In this document: piece after piece, positions 17,020-26,730 of the stretch
Layout: each line of letters begins with the position of its first letter
Numbering within the stretch: position 1 is the stretch's first letter
Source of the DNA: Rhodococcus pseudokoreensis
Lineage (GTDB): Bacteria > Actinomycetota > Actinomycetes > Mycobacteriales > Mycobacteriaceae
Assembly (NCBI RefSeq): GCF_017068395.1
Contig: NZ_CP070616.1
Span: 13,480 to 77,479 of the forward strand
Length of the DNA stretch: 64,000 bases
Direction of reading: 5' to 3'
Program-made: the position numbers and the translations under genes
Notes under the pieces: generated by a model
Seen by the model: only the letters and a program-made list of their open reading frames with translations
The model's database searches: none
What the model was told of the DNA's origin: nothing

Positions 17020-17430
17020 ACCCGGCAACACCGTCCGTGTCGACCTCGACCCGCAATACAACGCCACGACCTGGCTCGGTGCCACGCCCGAGGCCGTCGA
17101 CAATGATGTCCTGTCGGTTCTGATGGTGCTGGCGAGCATCGAGGACACCACCACCATCACTGCGTCCGGGATTCACCTCGTTCCTGCCACCAAGGAACTC
17201 GATCCCGTCGGGCCCTCCTTTCTCAAGAAGCCCGGTGCGCACGGCGTCCTGCGTAAAGCCATCGTCGGCGCCCCCACCGCGAATTCATCCGCGGGACGAA
17301 CAGCTGCCACTCTTTATTCACGATTGGCTTCGCAACGGCGCCGGAATTCACCGACGCCGCGGTCATTTTCATTACCGCCACGTCCCCTGACTTGGCCGCG
17401 AAGGCCTCGCCGCACACCTCCTAGCCGGCC
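17020..17430 (+). pseudogene. Decayed ParA-family partition ATPase
   Basis: From about 17033 the plus strand reads NTVRVDLDPQYNATTWLG, the Walker A-prime/B region of ParA (V-D-L-D-P-Q-x-N), then DNDVLSVL...TTTITASGIHLVPATKEL, typical ParA text. The N-terminal P-loop (KGGVGKT) is missing. After about 17210 the frame breaks, though VIFITATSPDLAAKA-like text persists in another frame up to about 17420. So this is a truncated, frameshifted parA. Its presence right after csf3 supports a plasmid origin for the CRISPR locus. Confidence 0.75.
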
Positions 17431-17465
17431 ACCCGATGGGCATCGGATCGGCTAGGTGAACTCAC

Positions 17466-17951
17466 TCAGAAGTAGTCGGCGGGTGTCGCGTAGTGAGCAA
17501 CGTGACGCTTGACATCGAACGGTTCCCACTCGGGATCGCAGAAGGCCGCCGCATCCAGCCGATAGTGCACGCGACACCGTTGTGCCAGATACTGCTCGCC
17601 GACATCTTCAGGCAGCGGACCGTAATAGACCACACTTCTGCCGGAGACCGTTGTAGGCTCGTATGGCGCGACTTGCCCCTTATCCCACACCGCGTTACGG
17701 CACCTGCGTCCTTGAACTGTTCGTCCGATGCACTGCCCACCTAGGTAGTACACCGGGAACGAAAACAGGCGCGGCTCCCCGTGGACGGTGATACACACCG
17801 GATAGTTCGGGTCCAGATCGGCCAGTGAAGGTATGCGATCCGGGAGAGTCCTTACCGGTGGCGTATCCCGCGTCATCGCGACTATTTGCCGCGGCGGCGT
17901 CGGGCCGCGACGTGGGCCGGACTTCTTCTTGCGAGTCTTAGATTTCGGCAC
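17466..17951 (-). CDS. Hypothetical zinc-binding protein, 161 residues
   Basis: A basic N-terminus (MPKSKTRKKKSGPRRGPTPP) is followed by a compact domain with GGQCIGRTVQGRRCRNAV and, about 40 residues on, QRCRVHYRLDAAAFC. The C...C...C-x-x-H spacing suggests one structural zinc site, a pattern often seen in uncharacterised actinobacterial plasmid proteins. The basic tail may contact nucleic acid. The gene stands alone, tail to tail with the parA remnant. Function unknown. Confidence 0.6.
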   Translation of the reverse strand: MPKSKTRKKKSGPRRGPTPPRQIVAMTRDTPPVRTLPDRIPSLADLDPNYPVCITVHGEPRLFSFPVYYLGGQCIGRTVQGRRCRNAVWDKGQVAPYEPTTVSGRSVVYYGPLPEDVGEQYLAQRCRVHYRLDAAAFCDPEWEPFDVKRHVAHYATPADYF

Positions 17952-18338
17952 TAGGCCAAACTTACACAGCCGGACTAACCGATGCGATCAGGGGTGTGGC
18001 CAGCTCGATGGTCGTCTTCGCCGGCACTAATTCCGGCGCAGGCCCCGGCAACTATGGCCGCCCGAGCGGCAACGTAGTAATGCAACCGTGTGCCTATTAC
18101 GACTTCGCAACCGGTATTAACATGGTTCTGCGGATGACTGCTGTAAAAGAACATTTACGCAGCGTCTCCTGAAAAACCCGTCGTCAGCACACTTTTTGCG
18201 TTGCAGGAGCGCCGTCGAGTGCCTGGGCTCGCGGGTTCGTGCAGGTGGGGTTGAGAACGGCGGTGCAGCCCGGTGTCAGGCAGTGTTCGAGGGACGTGCC
18301 GCGGTAACAGCACGGCGGCCGTCCGCGAAGTTGATCTT
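17952..18338. other. Intergenic stretch, no gene seen
   Basis: No convincing coding frame on either strand. The stretch from 18040 to 18180 is locally less GC-rich than its surroundings, which may mark a promoter region or a junction. No repeats or known regulatory motif were recognised. Confidence 0.4.
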
Positions 18339-18608
18339 GTGCGGACATTGATACTGATCGGAACAGCTCTCGGACTCGGCGCGGGCCTGGTGTGCACCAG
18401 CCTGTTCGCCTGGTGGCTGTCCTACCCGGTGCATTTCTACGTGGGCAGCTACGAACCGCTCGGCAGCGAAGGCGCCACTGGCCACCTGGAATCGGTGGAT
18501 CCGATCCCGTTCCTGGTGGCCGGCCTGATTGTCAGTGCGGTACTCGGTGCGACCGCCGGTTACACAGCGGCCCATCGTGGATGGCGGCTGACCCGACAGG
18601 GCGCCTGA
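18339..18608 (+). CDS. Small membrane protein, two helices
   Basis: Encodes 89 residues from GTG at 18339; a longer frame is open to 18273 but less likely. Two transmembrane helices are clear: LILIGTALGLGAGLVCTSLF near the N-terminus and FLVAGLIVSAVLGATAGYTA near the C-terminus. They flank a 35-residue polar loop with YEPLGSEGATGHLESVDPIP. The short tail is basic, so the loop is probably outside. No family is recognised. It is convergent with the PAS-ANTAR gene. Confidence 0.5.
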   Translation: MRTLILIGTALGLGAGLVCTSLFAWWLSYPVHFYVGSYEPLGSEGATGHLESVDPIPFLVAGLIVSAVLGATAGYTAAHRGWRLTRQGA

Positions 18609-18663
18609 CGTGCGCTCGATCCGGCGTGTCGGTGCCCGGGACTGACCGCCCCTCGACGAAGAC

Positions 18664-19308
18664 CTACACCGGATGCCGGGCACCCTCGTGCGCGGTGAGC
18701 AGCAGGTGATCGAACTGGGTGCGCAGACCCGCGCCGGTGTCGCACTGACCGAACCCGGCGACGAGCAGTTCCGCGAGGATGCGGAGCCGGGTATTGGTCT
18801 CCTGGGAGCGCCAGATGAGGATGTCGAATGCCCGGTCGGCGGAGATGCCGTAGACCAGCATCAGTGCACCCTTGGCCTGCTCGATGATCGCCCGGGACTG
18901 CTCAAGTTCGGCGACCGCTTCGTCGACGGACTCCTTCACCTCGTCGCGGTAGGAGGCGGTGAGATCGATGTAGAACCCGGTCGTGCCGATCACGGCCCCG
19001 GTGTCGTCGCACAGCCGGTCGCCCACGACGACGACCTGGTGCACCTGGCCGGCGGTGTCGATGATGCGGTGTTTGCTGCTGAACGGTTCGGCGGCGTTGA
19101 TCATCCGGTCCAGGACCCGCGCGACGTGCGGGTGGTCCTCGGGATGTTTGTGGGAGAGCAGCAGTTCGGTGGTGGGGACGATTTCGCCGGGTTGGTAGCC
19201 GTGCATCTGGGCGACGGCATCGGACCATTCCCACCGCTGCCCGTCGAGGAGGAACCGGAAGCTGCCCACCCGCTGCGGTTCCCCACCGAACACCTGATCC
19301 GTAGTCAC
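18664..19308 (-). CDS. PAS-ANTAR RNA-binding regulator
   Basis: Encodes 214 residues in two domains. Residues 10-125 form a PAS sensor (RWEWSDAVAQMHGYQPGEIV...HPEDHPHV...RIIDTAGQVHQVVVVGD). Residues 130-195 form an ANTAR domain (LEQSRAIIEQAKGALMLVYG...AFDILIWRSQETNTRLRILA), which binds paired RNA hairpins and prevents transcription termination. This is a common actinobacterial architecture. The PAS ligand is unknown. The gene is transcribed alone, and no tandem ANTAR-target hairpins are obvious next to it. Confidence 0.88.
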   Translation of the reverse strand: MTTDQVFGGEPQRVGSFRFLLDGQRWEWSDAVAQMHGYQPGEIVPTTELLLSHKHPEDHPHVARVLDRMINAAEPFSSKHRIIDTAGQVHQVVVVGDRLCDDTGAVIGTTGFYIDLTASYRDEVKESVDEAVAELEQSRAIIEQAKGALMLVYGISADRAFDILIWRSQETNTRLRILAELLVAGFGQCDTGAGLRTQFDHLLLTAHEGARHPV

Positions 19309-19561
19309 GCCCTATTTTCTAGCGCATCGCGATAACCGACAAGTTGCCATGGTCATGCGGCCGTGCCGCCCGCCGCCCGCGCAACGGCTCGGAGCCGTGG
19401 AGAACGTCAACTGTGCTGCGGCAGGGGAGGGTTGGCGTCAATGACGTGAGTGATGTACAACATTGGAGGCAGAAAATGTGAAGCGGATCACATCACTGTG
19501 ACGGTGGTGCACACCAACCTGGTGCGCCGGGTCCGCGGACACGATGAAAGGTAGGGCGCGC

Positions 19562-19714
19562 ATGAGCACAGCCTCGACGATTCCGGCGTCTTCGATCACC
19601 TCGCCGCCGCCGATGCGGCGCAGCGGCGCGATGAGCACCGCGGAGATCAAAGCGAGGATCGAGGCCATGTTCGCCGACGACCGCCGCCCAGCCCGCCAAA
19701 TGGGTCCACGCTGA
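19562..19714 (+). CDS. Tiny hypothetical protein, 50 residues
   Basis: A short frame preceded by AGGTAGGG. It encodes a serine/proline-rich start and a helix (STAEIKARIEAMFADDRRPA). It lies 20 bases before another tiny gene with a better ribosome site, so the two may form a mini-operon. Support is modest. Confidence 0.35.
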   Translation: MSTASTIPASSITSPPPMRRSGAMSTAEIKARIEAMFADDRRPARQMGPR

Positions 19715-19733
19715 CGCGTCGAGAGGGAACACG

Positions 19734-19826
19734 ATGAATGTGTTGCTCCTGCTGGGTTTGCTGATCACCGCGTTCGCTGCCGTCCTGGCGATGCACACCG
19801 ACGAACAGTCCCGCTCACGCCACTGA
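19734..19826 (+). CDS. Tiny single-pass membrane peptide, 30 residues
   Basis: MNVLLLLGLLITAFAAVLAM is a complete transmembrane helix, followed by a short polar tail. GAGAGGG lies seven bases before the ATG, a good ribosome site. Such peptides are easily missed. Function unknown. Confidence 0.45.
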   Translation: MNVLLLLGLLITAFAAVLAMHTDEQSRSRH

Positions 19827-19877
19827 CACCGGCGCGCCACCGGTGATTGTCGGTGACCCTGGGTAGATTCCCCGGTT

Positions 19878-21038
19878 GTGACGATCGAGGCGACCGCCGG
19901 CGTACCGGCAGGAGTGAGTCCCGACCGTGGGTGGGGCGCGGCCCCCGAGTTGTCGGACCAGACCGTGGCCCACATCACCGGGGCGCTCGAGGCGTCACAC
20001 TCGGCGGGCACCCGCCGCGTCTACGCCTCCGACTGGCGCCGCTTCCGCGGATGGTGCGAGCGGAGCGGTCATGCGGCGTTGCCGGCGCACCCGGTCACCG
20101 TCGCCGCGTATCTGGTCGACGCCGCCGAGACCCTCACCGACGTGGGGGAGCGCGCCTACTCACCGTCCACCCTGAACCGGTGGATCTCGGTGATCGGCCA
20201 CTACCACCGCGCCGCGAACCTCCCGAACCCGTGCACCGAGGCCCTGGTAACTTCCACCCTGTCGGGGATCCGCCGCACCTACGCCACCACCGGCGACCGG
20301 CCCCGCACCCCGCGGGCACCGTTGCTGGTCGAGGACATCGTCACCATCGTGGGATCGGCCCGGCAGGCTGTTACCGGCTGGGCATCGGAAGTGCACGAGC
20401 GCCGCGACAGTGCCCTGTTGTTGATGGGGTTCGCCGGCGCATTCCGGCGCAGCGAACTCGTCGCCCTGCACTGTGGTGATGTCACCGTGCACCGGCAGGA
20501 CGGGATCCATGTGCGGTTGCGGCGGTCGAAGACCGACCAGGACGGCGCCGGGAGCGTGCGGGCGTTGCCGTTCACCACCCACCACCACAGTTGCCCGCCG
20601 TGCGCGTATGCGCGGTGGGCGCAGGTCGTCGCCGCCTTCGACCTGGCCGGGCGGCCCGGGGTGATCCGGTTGCTGCGCACCGCGGCACCCTTCGAGGCCC
20701 ATGTGTGCCGGGCGGGGTTGCCGCGGATGAAGGCTCGGGCGCCGTTGTTCCGGGCGATCGCCAAGAACGGCAACCTCTCCGCCGCGGCGTTGTCGGGGGC
20801 GTCGGTGCATGCGGCGATCCGCCGCCGCGCCCAGGCCGCGGGCTATGACGAGACGGTGGTGGCGCAGTTGGGTGGGCATTCGTTGCGGGCCGGGTTCGTC
20901 ACGCAGGCGTTCCGCAACGGCGCCGACGCGCACGCAATCATGCGGCAGACCGGGCACACCAACCCGGCCACGGTGGAACTGTATGCCCGCGAACACGCTC
21001 CACTGGTGGGGAACGCGGTCACCGAGATCGGGCTGTAG
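19878..21038 (+). CDS. Tyrosine recombinase, copy A (intact)
   Basis: Encodes 386 residues. The N-terminal SAM-like core-binding domain (about residues 35-120: TRRVYASDWRRFRGWCERSG, LPAHPVTVAAYLV) is followed by the catalytic domain. The active-site residues are visible: Arg in GAFRRSELVAL, Lys in RLRRSKTDQDG, H-x-x-R in GHSLRAGFVTQ, His in RQTGHTNPAT, and the nucleophilic Tyr in VELYARE. A small insertion with SCPPCAYARW sits in the middle. The start is GTG at 19878. It is followed five bases later by a partner gene, and the pair is repeated downstream, so the two proteins probably work together in site-specific recombination. Confidence 0.9.
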   Translation: MTIEATAGVPAGVSPDRGWGAAPELSDQTVAHITGALEASHSAGTRRVYASDWRRFRGWCERSGHAALPAHPVTVAAYLVDAAETLTDVGERAYSPSTLNRWISVIGHYHRAANLPNPCTEALVTSTLSGIRRTYATTGDRPRTPRAPLLVEDIVTIVGSARQAVTGWASEVHERRDSALLLMGFAGAFRRSELVALHCGDVTVHRQDGIHVRLRRSKTDQDGAGSVRALPFTTHHHSCPPCAYARWAQVVAAFDLAGRPGVIRLLRTAAPFEAHVCRAGLPRMKARAPLFRAIAKNGNLSAAALSGASVHAAIRRRAQAAGYDETVVAQLGGHSLRAGFVTQAFRNGADAHAIMRQTGHTNPATVELYAREHAPLVGNAVTEIGL

Positions 21039-21042
21039 AGCC

Positions 21043-22049
21043 GTGTACGCCGACCCCGCCACCGCGGCGGCCGGGCTCGGTAACAGCCCACCGCAGCTGG
21101 TGGTGCCCCGCCGATACCAGCACGACTGGGCGCTGTTCGCCGACTGGTGCGCAGCCTGCGATCACCGGGCTCTGCCCGCGCATCCGAGCGTGCTCGCCGA
21201 CCACCCGGCCGCCGCCGGCACCCAACGTCGGCGGGTGACCGCCATCAACGCCGTCCATACCGGCGCGGGGTTGCCGGCGCCGGGTCGCGCCGAGGCGATC
21301 CGGCAGCTGCTCAACGCCGCCCGCGCCGACCGTCTGGCGAGGGTCGGGGAGCGGGTGGCGCACGTGGTGCCCCGGATCCCGGTGACGGGGTGGCCGGGTG
21401 GGTTGTTCGGCCGCCGCGACGCCCTGATCCTCACCCTGGCCGCCGCCGGTCTGGGCTTTGAGCAGATCGCACGCCTCCGCCGCACCGACGTCACCGCCGA
21501 GGATGACGCCTTGGTGGTCCGGGTGGGGGAGGGACTGGCTCCGCATCCCCACCGACGGTGTGAATTCGGTTGATGTGTATTGGAACTGGGTAGAAGTGCT
21601 CGGGTTCCTGGACCGGTATCCCAGCACCCGGTTACTCGCCGGACGCCTCGAGAGGAGCGCGGATCTGTCCGCCTTCGCGGACAACGCCCGCCGCGACGAC
21701 CGGCCTTTGCTGACCCCGATCGACCGGTGGGGCCACACACCCTTCGCCCCGACCCCGTTGACCGGGCAATCCGTCGCCGCCCTGGTCCGCGCCCACCTGA
21801 CCGGCCAGGCACCGGTACATAGACGTCCCCCCCACCCGACGCCCGGCGGTCCGCGCGGGTGTGGCGCAGACGGTCTATATCGCCGACATCGAGTTGGACC
21901 AGGATTACTACGACCGCGGCATCGCCGCCCGCCGGAGCGCACACACCCACCTCGCGGACGTCACCGACATCCTCGACGGCATCGAAGACGAGGCAGACAA
22001 ACTCCTTGCCGATTTGCTGGTAGTCCTCGACAACATCGACGTCGAATGA
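21043..22049 (+). pseudogene. Recombinase partner protein, copy A (two frameshifts)
   Basis: Starts at GTG 21043, five bases after the recombinase stop. It is homologous along its length to the intact partner gene at 23191-24192: WALFADWCAACDHRALPAHP, LFGRRDALILTLAAAGLGFE, WVEVLGFLDRYPSTR, LLTPIDRWGHTPF, DYYDRGIAARRSAHTHL. The frame changes near 21535 and again near 21850, so one protein cannot be made. The N-terminal half resembles a recombinase core-binding domain, but the family's R-K-HxxR-Y set is absent even in the intact copy. Confidence 0.8.
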
Positions 22050-22282
22050 TGGTTGGGCACTTGCTCGCCGAGCGGCTCGCATGATCGCGCCCACGGCTGT
22101 TGCCGGGCCGCTCGGGACATCGTTCACCGGTCGCTGACCGCAGGTTGTCGGTTCCTACCGTCAGTCCTGCGGAGCAGAAACGCGCTGACGTCGCAGTTTC
22201 CGGGGATAGCTGCGATAACTGAAATTATCGTCGCCGAGTGCGCATAAACCGTGAGTGACACGGAGGTGGAGCCAGAAGTGCC

Positions 22283-23188
22283 GTGAGTGTAGAGACTTGT
22301 AGGTTCCGCGACGCGGTGTCACTTTCCAAATTTCATGTCACTCGCGTGTCACACCACCACCGGACCGGCCACGAGTCCCCGACCGGGCAGGAGATCGTGC
22401 GCGCCACCCTGTCCGGGATCCGCCGGGACTATGCCGCCGTGGGGGACCGGCCCCGCACCCCGCGGGCCGCCCTGCTGACGACGGACATCGTCAACATCGT
22501 CGCCGCCGCGAGAAACACGGTGGACGGGTGGGCGCAGGCGGTGCTAGAACGCCGCGACAGCGCCCTTATCCTGATGGGGTTCGCCGGGGCATTCCGGCCC
22601 AGCGAACTGGTCGGATTGGACGGCGCCGACGTGAGTGTGCACCGGCACGACGGCGTGCACGTGCGCTTGCGCCGGTCGAAGACCGATCAGGAAGGCAAAG
22701 GGACCGTGCTGGCGCTGCCGTTCACCGACCGCCACGACAGCTGCCCTCCGTGCGCGTACATCCGGTGGACGCAGGTGGTGGCCGCGTTCGATCACCGCGG
22801 CCGTCCCGGGGTGATCCGGCTCCTGACCACTGCAGATCCGTTCGAAACACATGTGTGTCGCACTTCCGGTCCACGCACCACGCCGCGGGCGCCGCTGTTC
22901 CGGTCGATCCGTAAGAACGGCAACCTGTCCGAGACCGCCCTGTCGGGGGCGGCGGTGCACAAGGCGATTCGCCGCCGCGCCGGCAAGGCCGGCTACGACG
23001 CAGACCTGGTGAGCCAGCTCGGCGGACACTCGCTGCGGGCCGGTTTCGTCACCCAAGCCTTCCGCAACGGCGCGGACGCACACGCGATCATGCGTCAGAC
23101 CGGGCACCGGACGCCGGAAATGCTCGAAGTGTATGCCCGGGAACGCACCCCGCTGGTCGGAAACGCCGTCACCGTCCTCGGGCTGTAA
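22283..23188 (+). pseudogene. Tyrosine recombinase, copy B (lacks N-terminal domain)
   Basis: From about 22385 the product is closely similar to copy A (ATLSGIRRDYAAVGDRPRTP onward). The catalytic residues are intact: GAFRPSELVGL, RLRRSKTDQEG, GHSLRAGFVTQ, RQTGHRTPEM, LEVYARE. The first 35 residues of the frame do not match copy A. The roughly 115-residue core-binding domain is missing, and 22050-22380 holds no sign of it. It would be unlikely to act alone on DNA. Classified as a 5'-truncated copy, although the remaining frame is open. Confidence 0.75.
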
Positions 23189-23190
23189 CT

Positions 23191-24192
23191 ATGTACGCCA
23201 CCCCACCCGGCGCCGGCGATGGATCACTGGGCCTCTCTGCCCGGGATCGGCACGTGTGGGCGCTGTTCACGGACTGGTGCGCCGCGACTGACCAACCACC
23301 GATTCCCGCCCCACCGCAGCAGCTGGCCCGCTTCCTGCACGACAACCCCGCAGTCCCGGCTACCCAACGACGTCGGGTCAGTGTCATCAACACCGTCCAC
23401 CGTAGGCAGGGACACCCGGCGCCCGGCACGGATGAAGCGATCCGCCGCGCCCTCAACACCACGAGAGCCGCCCGGCTGCAACGCAGATCAGCTCTCGTCG
23501 CCGAACGGCTTACGCAGATTCCGATCGCCGGGTGGCCGGCCGGACTCTTCGGCCGCCGTGATGCCCTCATCCTTGCCCTGGCCGCGGCGGGCGTAGGTTT
23601 CGAGCAAATCGCCCGACTCCGCCGCCGGGACGTCACCGCCACAGGCGATCACAGTGGATCCCTACTGCTGAGCGTCGACCGCGACCGAATCGACCTGCCT
23701 GAATCACCCGAGATACCCCTGGTCTCGATCTATCGGGAGTGGACCGAGGTCCTGGGATTTCTCGACCAGAACTACGGCACCCGCACAATCGCCCGGCACT
23801 TCGAAGCCGGCCGCGACCTCGCCGGATTCGACGCCGTCTACTGCACCGACGACAGACCGCTGCTGACCCCGATCAACCGCTGGGGTCACACTCCGCTCAC
23901 CCCGGCACCGTTGACCGCACGCGCGATCACCGCCATCACCCAGGCGCACCTGTCCGGAAAAGCACCCGCACACACCGTTCCGCCACGAACGTCGCGGCCG
24001 GACACGGCACCCGACATGCATTCGATCGACGACGGCCGTGTCCTCGATCCGCACTACTACGAGCGAGGGATCGCGGCCCGCCGCAGCGCCCACAAGGACT
24101 TGACCGACGTCACCGACCTTCTCGACGACATCGAAGACCGCGCCGACCAGCTGTTGGCCGAGCTGGATTCCATCCTCGACGACGTCACCTGA
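23191..24192 (+). CDS. Recombinase partner protein, copy B (intact)
   Basis: Encodes 333 residues from an ATG three bases after the stop of recombinase copy B. Residues 20-60 (RHVWALFTDWCAATDQPPIP...LARFLHDN) look like a core-binding domain. GLFGRRDALILALAAAGVGF...IARLRRRDV mimics the start of a recombinase catalytic domain. The later H-x-x-R and Tyr motifs are absent, replaced by a C-terminal helical region (YYERGIAARRSAHKDLTDVT...LLAELDSILDD). It appears to be a catalytically dead recombinase homologue, perhaps a DNA-binding subunit or directionality partner. I know no named family. Confidence 0.75.
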   Translation: MYATPPGAGDGSLGLSARDRHVWALFTDWCAATDQPPIPAPPQQLARFLHDNPAVPATQRRRVSVINTVHRRQGHPAPGTDEAIRRALNTTRAARLQRRSALVAERLTQIPIAGWPAGLFGRRDALILALAAAGVGFEQIARLRRRDVTATGDHSGSLLLSVDRDRIDLPESPEIPLVSIYREWTEVLGFLDQNYGTRTIARHFEAGRDLAGFDAVYCTDDRPLLTPINRWGHTPLTPAPLTARAITAITQAHLSGKAPAHTVPPRTSRPDTAPDMHSIDDGRVLDPHYYERGIAARRSAHKDLTDVTDLLDDIEDRADQLLAELDSILDDVT

Positions 24193-24273
24193 GTACACCC
24201 CCGCCGCACAACCCCGATCGATATCCTGTGGTCGACGGACCGGAGGTAGCCCTGACTCGAACGGACAATCCGC

Positions 24274-24552
24274 ATGGACATCAATGAGCGGTTCTACGAC
24301 GACAGCGCCTTTCTGCCGATCGGATCGCTGATGCCGGCACCCGGCACCACCGGCGGACTACTCGGCCGGCTGAAACTGATCACAGCTGATCCCGCGTCCC
24401 AGTCCGCCGGGATCGCCGAGTGGCTCCGCGATCACACGCCGTCGGCCGGTTTCGTGCGAGCTCGCTCAGTGGCACGTTGGTCGGGGGTGAATTCTCAAAT
24501 TTCGTTCAGGAATGCCCGAAGTCGTTCACGCGCCAACTCGTGTCGTCGTTGA
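24274..24552 (+). CDS. Hypothetical gene, probably truncated
   Basis: The first 60 residues (MDINERFYDDSAFLPIGSLM...LLGRLKLITADP...GIAEWLRDHTPSAGF) read like a genuine protein. The rest is arginine/serine-rich and looks like out-of-frame text before a stop at 24552. It may be a third gene of the recombinase module cut off at a junction. No family recognised. The 160 bases after it, up to the GntR gene, show nothing. Confidence 0.35.
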   Translation: MDINERFYDDSAFLPIGSLMPAPGTTGGLLGRLKLITADPASQSAGIAEWLRDHTPSAGFVRARSVARWSGVNSQISFRNARSRSRANSCRR

Positions 24553-24715
24553 TCGACAATCCAGTGACCCGACTCCGTCGACCGGTTCGAGATGAAATCC
24601 AGCGGTCGTGTCCTGGGCAATCCGTCGCGGGCCGGACGCGGTATTCGCATTGTTCACCGATCGCGGCGCCCGCGTGTGAATCGACCGGCTTCGCGCAGCC
24701 GAGGGGCGAGCATGT

Positions 24716-25447
24716 CTATCGAGGGTCGTGGGTTAGCCGGAGAATTGCGGGGTTCCCTATCCACGGACATCCGGTCAACTGGTGCACTTCCCGCATGTGG
24801 GTATCGAGCAAGATGCTGAATTGATCGACCTCTCCGGCGCGGACGTGCTCAGTCAGTTCTGCATGATCGGTGATGATGCGATTCAACTGCGAGGGGTCGC
24901 GACTGACGGAGATGGCGGTCATTCGTCGTTGTCGATCGCGGAGTGCCGTATGTACGGAGGTCAGTAGTGGGTTTCCGCTGTAGCGCACTACGACTGCATG
25001 GAAGTCGGCGTCTTCGGCGCTGAAGGCGCCGCGGTCGTCTTCGGCGGCAAGCCTTCGTTGTCGCTCCAGAATTGCGAGCATCTCGTCGGCGGCACCCGTT
25101 CGGCGCCTTGTGTCGGCCGTGAACGACCGCAAACATCCGCTCTCGATCAGAAGGCGAGCCTCGACGAGGTGTTCGGGTTCGTCCGGTGGAATAGCGTTGA
25201 CCAAGGCTCCGCGCTTCGGATACAGGGTCAACCAGCCCTCGGCTTCGAGCCTCAGGAACGCTTCTCGCACAGGGGTTCTGCTTGTTCCCGTCCGCTCGGC
25301 CACGGCACCCTCGCTGGTGAGCTCGCCGCCGCCGAGTTCGCCGGCGATGATCAACTCTTTCACCGCTTCGTACACGTATTCGGACAGCGTGCCGTGCTTG
25401 GCCGGGCGCCGCGCCGAAGCGGGGATGCACGTGGTCGGGTCGGGCAA
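24716..25447 (-). CDS. FCD-type GntR regulator, first copy
   Basis: Encodes 243 residues from a TTG at 25447, chosen because AAGGGGGGGG lies six bases upstream; in-frame starts further out lack a ribosome site. The N-terminal winged helix (GTLSEYVYEAVKELIIAGEL...GAVAERTGTSRTPVREAFLR) is followed by the FCD effector domain, with the metal-binding D...H...H pattern (DADFHAVVV, ITDHAELTEHV, DTHMREVHQ). Such regulators repress catabolic genes until a carboxylate binds. It is divergent from the ketol-acid reductoisomerase gene, with the operator at 25482-25496 between them. Confidence 0.88.
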   Translation of the reverse strand: MPDPTTCIPASARRPAKHGTLSEYVYEAVKELIIAGELGGGELTSEGAVAERTGTSRTPVREAFLRLEAEGWLTLYPKRGALVNAIPPDEPEHLVEARLLIESGCLRSFTADTRRRTGAADEMLAILERQRRLAAEDDRGAFSAEDADFHAVVVRYSGNPLLTSVHTALRDRQRRMTAISVSRDPSQLNRIITDHAELTEHVRAGEVDQFSILLDTHMREVHQLTGCPWIGNPAILRLTHDPR

Positions 25448-25481
25448 GAAAGACCCCCCCCTTGTATCTATTAGCATCCGA

Positions 25482-25496
25482 TGTATCCTGGATCCA
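25482..25496. promoter_or_regulatory. Candidate FCD-GntR operator 1
   Basis: TGTATCC-T-GGATCCA is a 15-bp near-palindrome in the gap between the divergent GntR and reductoisomerase genes. Read on the minus strand it is TGGATCC-A-GGATACA. The same site recurs at 35409, 48269 and 50015, each in front of a GntR or transporter gene. This is the size and symmetry expected for a GntR dimer. Confidence 0.7.
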
Positions 25497-25650
25497 CACT
25501 CTACATACGCTGCCTTGCAGACCACAAGACCTGCTCGGACAGCATTCGGCTAGGCCTGGCGTGAGGAACGCGCCGGAGCGGTCTCCGTTGGTGGCACAGC
25601 AACACACACCTGATCCGACTGCTCCGCGCGAACGCCTGAACAATTAGTAG

Positions 25651-26679
<1,029 letters not shown>

Positions 26680-26685
26680 GAAATT

Positions 26686-26724
26686 CTCGGGGATGCGGCA
26701 GTGCGCGCATCGTGTGCATCCCCG
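26686..26724. terminator. Bidirectional terminator between ilvC and the LysR gene
   Basis: CTCGGGGATGC at 26686-26696 and its exact complement GCATCCCCGAG at 26714-26724 form an 11-bp stem. It sits between two convergent genes and can serve both. Confidence 0.75.
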
Positions 26725-26730
26725 AGTCCG

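Noticed and set aside
13226..17466. A CRISPR repeat array near csf genes
   Set aside because: I looked for regularly spaced direct repeats through the locus and its flanks and saw none. Type IV-B loci usually lack arrays.
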